Below are positions 58,801 to 64,000 of a DNA stretch of 64,000 nucleotides, one piece after another (the stretch's first letter is position 1; every line of letters begins with the position of its first letter). The notes under the pieces are model-generated. The model saw only the letters and a list, made by a program, of their open reading frames with translations. It had not been told where the DNA came from and searched no databases. The translations under genes and the position numbers were made by a program. Source of the DNA: Undaria pinnatifida (lineage: Eukaryota; Sar; Phaeophyceae; Laminariales; Alariaceae); NCBI GenBank assembly GCA_012845835.1, contig JABAKD010000028.1, forward strand, positions 875,501 through 939,500, read 5' to 3'.

Positions 58801-61273
58801 CGCAGCTCATACACATCTTTGGAACGCCTGCTTGTATTTGCCCGTTCGAATTGCGACACCCCCGGGGTATCAAGTTAACCCTATCGCAAAGGAGAGCCTT
58901 GTCCTAAGCATTATATGTACGTGTCGTGTTGTTGTGACATGCTTGCTGCTGCTGACGGAAACAGGCCCTGGTGGATTTTGGGACGATCGCGCAAGACGAC
59001 GTGGACAACCTCTTTTTCACGGACGACCCTAAGGAGGTGAGAGGTTACAGTTAAGGGTTGGCGTTGGCTTGTTCGTTACTGGTAGCGTTAGCGGTAGCGT
59101 TAGCGGTAGCGTTAGCGGTAGCGTTAGCGGTAGCGGTAGCGGTAGCGTTAGCGTTAGCGTTAGCGTTAGCGTTAGCGTTAGCGTTAGCGTTAGCGTTAGC
59201 GTCAGCGTTAGCGTTGGTGCTAGGCATGTGGCTGGAGTTAGCGTTAGGATTGGCGTTAGCGTCAGCGTTAGAGTTAGCGCAAGCGTTAGCGTCACCGTCA
59301 CCATTAGCGTTGGCGTCACGGTCACCGTCAGCATCAGCGTCAGCGTCAGTGTTAGCGTCAGTGTTAGCGTCAGTGTTAGCGTCAGTGTCAGCGTCAGTGT
59401 TAGCGTCAGTGTAAGCGTCAGCAATCGCGTTAGCAGCGTTAGCGTCAACGTTAGCGTCAGCGTCAGCGTTAGCGTCAGCAATCGCGTTAGCAGCGTCAAC
59501 GTTAGCGTCAGCGTCAGCGTTAGCGTCAGCGTCAGCGTTAGCGTCAGCAATCGCGTTAGCAGCGTCAGCGTCAGCGTCAGCGTCAGCGTCAGCGTCAGCG
59601 TTAGCGTCGGCGTTAGCGTCAGCGTCAGCGTTAGCGTCAGCGTTAGTGTTAGCGTCAGTGTTAGCGTCAGCGTTAGCGTCAGCGTTAGCGTCAGCGTTAG
59701 CGTCAGCGTCAGCGTCAGCGTTAGCGTCAGCGTCAGCGTCAGCGTCAGTGTTAGCGTCAGCGTCAGCGTCAGCGTCAGCGTCAGTGTCAGCGTCAGCGTT
59801 AGTGTCAGTGTCAGTGTTAGCGTCAGCGTCAGCGTTAGCGTCAGCGTCAGCGTCAGCGTTAGCGTCGGCGTCAGCGTCAGCGTCAGTGTTAGCGTCAGCG
59901 TTAACGTCAGCGTCAGCGTCAGCGTTAGCGTCAGCGTCAGTGTTAGCGTCAGCGTCGGCGTCAGCATTAGCGTTAGCGTCAGCGTCAGCGTCAGCGTCAG
60001 CGTCAGCGTCAGCGTCAGCGGTAGTGTTAGTGTCAGTGTTAGCGTCAGCGTCAGCGTTAGCGTCAGCGTCAGCGTCAGCGTCAGCGTCAGCGTCAGCGTT
60101 AGTGTCAGTGTTAGCGTCAGCGTTAGCGTTAGCGTCAGCGTCAGCGTTAGCGTTAGCGTTAGCGTCAGCGTCAGCGTTAGCGTCAGCGTCAGCGTCAGCG
60201 TTAGCGTTAACGTCAGTGTTAGCGTCGGCGTTAGCGTTAGCGTCAGCGTCAGCGTTAGCGTCAGCGTCAGCGATCGCGTTAACAGCGTTAGCGTCAGCGT
60301 TAACGTCAGCGTTAGCGTCAGCGTTAGCGTCAGCGTCAGTGTCAGCGTCAGTGTTAGCGTCAGCGATCGCGTTATCAGCGTCAGCGTCAGCGTTAACGTC
60401 AGCGTCGGCGTCAGCGTTAGCGTCAGCGTTAGCGTCAGCGTCAGCGTCAGCGTCAGCGTCAGCGTCAGCGTCAGCGTCAGCGTCAGCGTCAACGTCAGTG
60501 TTAGAGTCAGTGTTAGCGTCAGCGATCGCGTTAGCGTCACGATCGCGTCAGCGTCAGCGAACGCGTCAGCGTCAGCGTCAGCGTTAGCGTCGGGTCAGCG
60601 TTAGCGTTAGCGTTAGCGTCGGCGTCAGCGTTAGCGTCGGCGTCGGCGTCAGCGTTAGCGTTAGCGTTAGCGTCGGCGTCAGCGTTAGCGTTAGCGTTAG
60701 CGTTAGCGTCAGCGTCAGCGTTAGCGTCAGCGTTACCGCTGCGTCAGCGTTAGCGTTAGGGTTAGCGTCAGCGTTAGGGTTAGCGTTAACGTTAGCGTCA
60801 GCGTCAGCGTCAGCGTCAGCGTCAGCGTCAGCGTCAGCGCTAGCGTCAGCGTCAGCGTCAGCGTCAGCGTCAGCGTCAGCGTTAGCGTCAGCGTCAGCGT
60901 CAGCGTCAGCGTTTGCGTTAGCGATAGGATCAGCGTTTGCGTTTCTATTGGCTTTATGATCGGGGTTATCGATAGTGTTAGCGTTGGAGTTAGGTTGAGC
61001 GTTAGCTTGAGCGTTGGCGTTAGTTTTAGGGTTAGTGTTCGCCTTAGAGTTGACGTTAGCGTTGGCGTTTTGGGTTAGCGGTCGGGTTAGGAGTTACTGC
61101 GGACATGGGGAGGGTTACGTAAAGCACGAGCATAGCGGGGTGGTGGGGCGATACGGTGGGGGGATTGGCTGCCTGGATGCTAGAGCAAGGTGTGCCAGTG
61201 GAGATAACACGATCTGAGTTTTAGGTGGTTTTGGGTTTTGTTAGCGATTTTTTCGTCGTCGTCGTCGTCGTGG

Positions 61274-61311
<38 letters not shown>

Positions 61312-61502
61312 GCTGCTGTCTCTATTTCAGCTCTCCTCCTCTCTCTCCTCTCTCGCAAGCACACCCCACCTTGCTCACCCCCCTTCTCCCTCCCCCACTT
61401 TTTTTTTTCCGTGTCTGGTTTCCGTACACTTGCAAAAAGGCCCTCGCACACCTCGTCGTATGCCTTTCCAAGGACGGCATCAAGGGGAACGAGGAACTAT
61501 AA
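40846..61502 (+). CDS. LOG / TIGR00730-family nucleotide phosphoribohydrolase, ten exons, 334 aa
   Basis: Exons: 40846-40956, 46287-46356, 49135-49247, 51692-51754, 54027-54180, 55161-55289, 56441-56577, 57243-57335, 58965-59036 and 61440-61502 (TAA). They sum to 1005 nt, and three split codons rejoin as Ala, Gly and Gly. Rossmann-fold landmarks are SVLFFGSAR (62-70), [16 protein letters not shown] (179-194), FFTRK (Arg233) and PGGFGTLDE (248-256), the last two forming the LOG active site. Family members release free base from nucleoside 5'-monophosphates; LOG proteins activate cytokinin ribotides. At 334 residues, with long N-terminal and mid-protein segments, it resembles the longer bacterial/algal subgroup rather than the ~215-residue plant LOGs, so cytokinin specificity is not proven. 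The ATG sits in AAAACATGG after a CAG-rich leader. Intron 3 appears to use a GC donor, and intron 4 contains an antisense gene. Confidence 0.92.
42217..42740. repeat. ~175-bp tandem repeat, three copies
   Basis: Copies near 42217, 42389 and 42569 share tcatttgtta, gggccccaaaatag, aagccttcactcctctgaca and gatctgca.gatc. They lie in LOG intron 1. Confidence 0.9.
42820..42890. repeat. Ten-bp tandem array (gatctgtat)
   Basis: About seven units of gatctgtat or gatacgtat. Confidence 0.9.
43540..43800 (+). mobile_element. Second tRNA-derived SINE family
   Basis: The head has gtggttcaatagtaggc and a B-box-like ggttcaaactcc. The body parallels the other SINE (gagagcacgagttggtgaag, gtgaccacggcttgatccag). 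Confidence 0.65.
44645..44748. repeat. 21-bp minisatellite, five copies
   Basis: The unit is ttaaggtattagtggggtttg with single changes in the first and last copies. Confidence 0.95.
44735..45110 (-). repeat. tRNA-like sequence and duplicated flank
   Basis: On the minus strand gcaagtggtcaaacggac (A-box-like) is followed about 65 nt later by gggttcaaatcccaccatcc (B box). No 5' acceptor strand pairs with catccac, so this is not a functional tRNA. The segment ttagtccgtttgaccacttg...actaagccttataa occurs at both 44748 and 45033. Confidence 0.5.
45861..46052. mobile_element. MITE with aggtccc terminal inverted repeats
   Basis: The left end gaggtcccccaataaggcgg and the right end (complement ggtccctcactaaggcgg) form ~20-bp inverted repeats. 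The interior has aaggcggtatccc repeats. The ends resemble Tc1/mariner/pogo-type termini, but the target duplication is unclear. Confidence 0.7.
46744..47050 (+). mobile_element. tRNA-derived SINE, full copy
   Basis: It has the same head (ggtggcgtatcaggtt, gagttcgaatccccc) and body as 33952-34252, ending gtgtgaaaaaaaaa. It lies in LOG intron 2. Confidence 0.85.
47940..49130. repeat. T-rich ~35-bp minisatellite interrupted by a 180-bp duplication
   Basis: Units such as acgccattttctctca.ctttgtcc recur at 47975-48120, 48420-48640 and 49030-49125. Between them 48650-48755 and 48835-48940 are duplicates (caaggacgtc.gccgtgagtt). Confidence 0.75.
49450..49970. repeat. ~290-bp tandem duplication
   Basis: 49455-49680 and 49750-49970 share ccgctagacgagctcaaccg, ggccaggtatacct and gacggggctcctt.acccaa. 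A partial inverted copy is at 55900-56040. Confidence 0.8.
50318..50372. repeat. Telomere-like (TTAGGG)n
   Basis: About nine units of gggtta and gggtca in LOG intron 3. Confidence 0.85.
50517..50588. repeat. 34-bp tandem duplication
   Basis: Two exact copies from tttcaccaccgagcgtaagc to ggcgcgagtg. Confidence 0.95.
51769..51948 (+). mobile_element. MITE with ggtggtcc inverted ends, copy 1
   Basis: The left end ggtggtcctctatagtgccg and the complement of the right end (ggtggtccatctatggtgcc) match almost completely. The interior repeats tatagtgccggt. It begins 15 bp after LOG exon 4. Confidence 0.8.
52044..52828 (-). CDS. Unidentified gene nested antisense in LOG intron 4 (two 3' exons)
   Basis: Exon 52828-52704 follows a good acceptor (cttttttgcag) and ends at gtaagg. 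Exon 52305-52044 follows cctgacag and ends TGA. The junction codon AT+C gives Ile, so [10 protein letters not shown] runs into [17 protein letters not shown]. The first exon has a Cys/Tyr-rich start ([10 protein letters not shown]), an acidic helix and a short hydrophobic stretch ([15 protein letters not shown]). The second has an amphipathic helix, a [13 protein letters not shown] segment and an Ala/Thr-rich tail. An alternative donor at 52064 (cag|gtacca) would continue to an unseen exon. A candidate upstream exon at about 53180-53108 encodes [10 protein letters not shown]. No family is recognised. It lies wholly between LOG exons 4 and 5, in the opposite orientation. Confidence 0.5.
53108..53182 (-). 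CDS. Candidate upstream exon of the nested gene (weak)
   Basis: After a possible acceptor (catatttcag) one minus-strand frame reads [20 protein letters not shown] then [16 protein letters not shown], with phase-0 donors at gttagc or gtaaac, which fits the phase-0 start of the exon at 52828. Two other frames are also open, so this rests only on phase compatibility and the acidic, serine-rich composition. Confidence 0.25.
53335..53535 (+). repeat. Family B reference copy, poly-G bordered
   Basis: A run of 12 G precedes cgtactcatttgttgcttgc. The body includes catccctttcgagacgg, ctcccaatagagacacctcc and ttgggcgctcatt. Confidence 0.85.
53698..53790. repeat. (CTG)n/(CTA)n triplet tract
   Basis: Imperfect ctg triplets with a duplicated ctgctctcctgctaatactg. 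Confidence 0.9.
54225..54720. repeat. (GGT)n and (GTTGGT)n array in LOG intron 5
   Basis: Pure ggt runs at 54308-54364 and 54411-54493 are flanked by gttggt, then gtttgt and gttggt hexamers to about 54720. Long Val/Gly or Thr/His frames across it are artefacts. Confidence 0.95.
55305..55700. repeat. Degenerate 'gatgacaagatt' repeats in LOG intron 6
   Basis: Imperfect tgacaagatta.g.. phrases at 55299-55440, recurring at 56060-56245 as gcaagattgtgac-type phrases. Confidence 0.6.
56305..56368 (-). repeat. Family B tail fragment ending in poly-C
   Basis: caaatgactaaggcaaacaa then caaatgattacg and 13 C. Confidence 0.7.
57765..58110. repeat. GTCATG/CGTCAT-rich degenerate repeat
   Basis: Phrases such as atgtcatgtcgtatagtgt recur irregularly through LOG intron 8. 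Confidence 0.75.
58140..58290 (-). repeat. Repeat family C copy (inverted)
   Basis: It shares ggcggccgagttttttt, gctttcggctgcggg and cccggctgagctccatggc with the complement of 35010-35160. Confidence 0.65.
59080..60930. repeat. 1.85-kb GCGTTA/GCGTCA hexanucleotide satellite
   Basis: Roughly 300 hexamers, nearly all gcgtta or gcgtca, with occasional gtgtta, gcgtcg or aacg variants and a few ~25-bp insertions such as agcgatcgcgttaacagc. It fills most of the last LOG intron. Both strands are open for more than 500 codons (Ser-Val or Thr-Leu repeats), which is an artefact. Confidence 0.97.
61254..61316. repeat. (GTC)n/(GTT)n triplet tract
   Basis: Five gtc then about fifteen gtt/gct triplets, 120 bp before the last LOG exon. 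Confidence 0.95.
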
Positions 61503-63040
61503 AACCTCCTGCGGGCGACTTGTTGGGGGAGGATTCAGGGGACATCAATCCCCCCACCTCTGAGCGGACAGGGGACAGCAATCCCCCAACCAATCAGGGT
61601 ACAGGGGACATAACCCCCCCAACCCCTACCCCAACTTATCGACGGCCTCGCCCGGTCCACTGGTCGTGCCCTCTACCAAGGTAATATGCGTGCCATGGGG
61701 TTTGCTATAGAATTGCCGGAGGGGGTAGGACGGGGGTGAAGGTGGGAGGGTCGGGCGGGGGGGGGGAGGGGGGGGGGGGGCGGTGGAGAGCTTAGCGTTC
61801 ACTGACTGCTACTACGACTACTGCTGGAGCCCGTAGCTGGAAATCGGCTACTGTTGGCCTGGCCTATATTAGCCTCGATGTGTTTGTTTAGCACAGCACG
61901 GGGAAGTTTTCTCGTTTTGCGACTTTTGGCTGAAGTTGAAAACCTACGACTGCCGGAGTGGACGTAGGCTGAGTAGGACTGGTACGTATGCCACGGTGGC
62001 GGAGCGGGTGCGAGGGGAGTCCGCAGGCATCGTCAGTTTGGCATGATGGGTTTCCCGTCGTGTGTGTGCGAATGGTGGCGGTGGCGGCGGCATCGGCAGG
62101 GTTAGACTTAGTTTCGCTGTGTACTCTGCAGCCGCCGTATGGTGCTACCAAATTTGCTGCAACTGCTGTTATGCTGTTGCTGCTGATTAGCCTGAAATTG
62201 GTTTATTTGACGCAAGTTGCACGGAAGTCACTTTGCTTCTGCTACTGTTTTGCGTGAAATTGGGTGATTCTAAGTGCGACAGACCGTCGTAGCCCATGTT
62301 GTGCTGTTGCTGCTTTCAACAGGAGCTTAGCGTGCGGGAATATTTTATTCTCGTTTGCGTTTTTTTGGGAGGGCCTAAGGGAGAAGGAGACGAGGCCAAG
62401 GTTAGAATAGGAGTCTTTGAACAAGCACACGGGGTGGTACCTTAGTTGGCTAGCGCTGCCAACACAGGGGCAGGCCTCCGCTCCTCCTGCTCTCCCCTCC
62501 CCATTTGTCCCAGCCTCCCCCCCCCCTCCCGAGTTGGGGGTTGGGGGGTGGGAGGATTGCCTGGGCAAGATGCCCCGGACGATGTTAGGTAGGATTTCAA
62601 GCAGTCTCGACTGGGCGAGATGCTCCAGACGATGTTAGGTAGGACTTCAAGCAGGCTGGGCGGGGTGCGGTTGTTATACGCCTTGGATGGCGGTACGTAT
62701 GCTTTCGCTCTTCCACGTTTTTGTATTGATTGCGGTGAGGTTGTTGTTGCCGCTGCTGTTGCTGCTGCTGCTGCTCCCAATACTGCTGTTGCTGCCGCTG
62801 CTGCCAGCAACGGTGGAAACCACAATTTGACGGCGTTCTTGTGTAATTTTGTGTGGTGTATTTTTCGGCGAGATACGTACCGTCCGTTTTTTGTCGTGCG
62901 CTTGCGTTTTCGTGCGCGTTTTGTATTGTTTGCGCAGCATTGCACGGACAGTCGATTGTCATATTAATAGGCACAGGTAGAATACTGCTTTTTTTGTATT
63001 TTATTTTGACTGCAGGTGGAGGTGCAAGTAACTTGAGTAC
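61503..63040. other. 3' flank of the LOG gene; no further gene seen
   Basis: 61535-61625 has a short tandem phrase (caggggaca.caatccccc). A G run is at 61755-61783. 62565-62660 holds a ~55-bp duplication (agatgc.cc.gacgatgttag). CTG/GCT runs lie at 62740-62800. The open frames here follow triplet composition. Confidence 0.45.
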
Positions 63041-63043
63041 GGT

Positions 63044-63225
63044 AGTGGTACCTCTACAGTGCCTGTATTTCCAGCCGGAAACATGGGCAATATAACGGAA
63101 TCCGGCACACTACTCCGCACACTCCCACTGCTGGTTGTTCCCGTCTATGCCAAGCGATTCCACAGGCACTATAGCGGGCGACCGGCACTACTCGCGCTGT
63201 AGAAGGTCCTCTATCGTAGCGGTAG
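63044..63225 (-). mobile_element. MITE with ggtcc-type ends, copy 2 (inverted)
   Basis: The reverse complement reads agtgccggtcgcccgctata and tgcctgtggaa..gc.tggca, matching 51785-51845 of copy 1. Confidence 0.7.
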
Positions 63226-63639
63226 GTGGAAAAGTTTGTTTTGGGTTTCCATGTCTTTGTGCGGCAAGTGCAGGTCGTGACCGAGGCATGCTTTTGAGCC
63301 GTCGGTTGTGTTGCTGCTCGTACACACTGGCCTGTTATCAGCCAAACAAATTGGTCAATCATAAAACTACGGGCACGAAATATCTTTCTCTTGTGAGTCA
63401 TGTTATGGTATTCCCCTGGGAGCCTAACAAGGCGGAAGGTATGGGGTACGGCTGGATATAAAAGGGTTTCACATGCCCTTGAAGGCATGTGTTGTGACTA
63501 CAATTTTTACCCGTTAGCTTAACGCCGTACTGCTCGGCCTTCTCGCGCCAAAAGCGTCGTGGATACGTTGCGCCTTATAATCAGCACTATACTATTCAAA
63601 GTATGTACTTTGGGTTTCGTGATGATCTCGCCGGCATCG

Positions 63640-64000
63640 ATTAAATCTACGGGACTCTAACCGCTACACGGTGGGTGGAAGAACCGCTGAAAATCGAGAG
63701 GCAACTTTTGACGGATATTCTATCGGGTCCGTGCTATCGCGATGGTTTTCACGCGCCAAGTCTTCTCGCGGCCATCATGTCGCTACTTTTATGTTTTTCA
63801 GTGAGAAGATAGCCGTTGGAAATCAGGATAAAATGGTTGGCGGTCATCCTGTTGGGCCCATATTCTGTCGCTGTAACTTTCTTGTCACCAAGTTGCGACC
63901 ATTTTATCGCGGGAATGGTGTCGTTGCTTTTTTTGGTGGGTGGAATGAGAGTCGTTGAAAATCGAGACGCGATGGTTGCCGGCCGTTCTGTCCGTCTTGG
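63640..64000. repeat. Duplicated 'gaaaatcgaga.gc' segments, window end
   Basis: 63685-63720 and 63953-63990 are similar (cgctgaaaatcgagaggcaa / cgttgaaaatcgagacgcga), suggesting a ~270-bp tandem repeat running off the window. On the minus strand near 63675 gtgtagcggttagagtcccg resembles a tRNA A-box region, without a B box. Confidence 0.5.

Noticed and set aside
59029-60604. Open frames of more than 500 codons on both strands (Thr-Leu, Ser-Val and Ala-Ser repeats)
   Set aside because: They are the hexanucleotide satellite read in frame; a 6-bp unit without stops is open in every frame it avoids.

Overview
This is a repeat-rich, gene-poor eukaryotic nuclear window. Every gene I can support is split by introns with GT-AG junctions (one looks GC-AG), most introns are 0.5-5 kb, and there is no operon structure or ribosome-binding-site pattern. 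Abundant CAG/CTG triplets, very large introns, and a sulfotransferase family of the kind common in sulfated-polysaccharide-making algae suggest a stramenopile alga, perhaps brown-alga-like. That assignment is inference and only moderately secure. I built the gene models by reading exons and checking that split codons rejoin in frame across each intron.

Layout. At 3869-6336 (+) lie the last three visible exons of a leucine-rich-repeat protein. At 19343-11933 (-) lies a ten-exon, 398-residue sulfotransferase-like gene whose introns each carry a different simple repeat. At 20542-20408 (-) is a well-formed terminal exon of a second minus-strand gene, and at 28739-28510 (-) a first exon encoding a type II membrane anchor; whether they belong together is unknown. 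At 31545-30823 (-) is an open frame that looks transposon-derived. At 40846-61502 (+) a LOG / TIGR00730-type Rossmann-fold nucleotide phosphoribohydrolase is spread over 20.7 kb in ten exons that join to exactly 334 codons plus stop. Its fourth intron hosts at least two exons of an opposite-strand gene (52828-52044), and its last intron carries a 1.85-kb hexanucleotide satellite of GCGTTA and GCGTCA units.

The rest is mostly repeats: a 1.9-kb block present at both 1-1950 and 37782-39540; retroposons with target-site duplications; tRNA-derived SINEs; hAT-like and other terminal-inverted-repeat MITEs; a 1.2-kb foldback palindrome at 25492-26718; a repeat family bordered by poly-C; many minisatellites; and short telomere-like arrays. 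The duplicated 1.9-kb block is informative because each copy serves as the empty site for an insertion in the other. The genes show no evident functional linkage. I found no rRNA, no confident tRNA, no CRISPR array and no recognisable viral gene.
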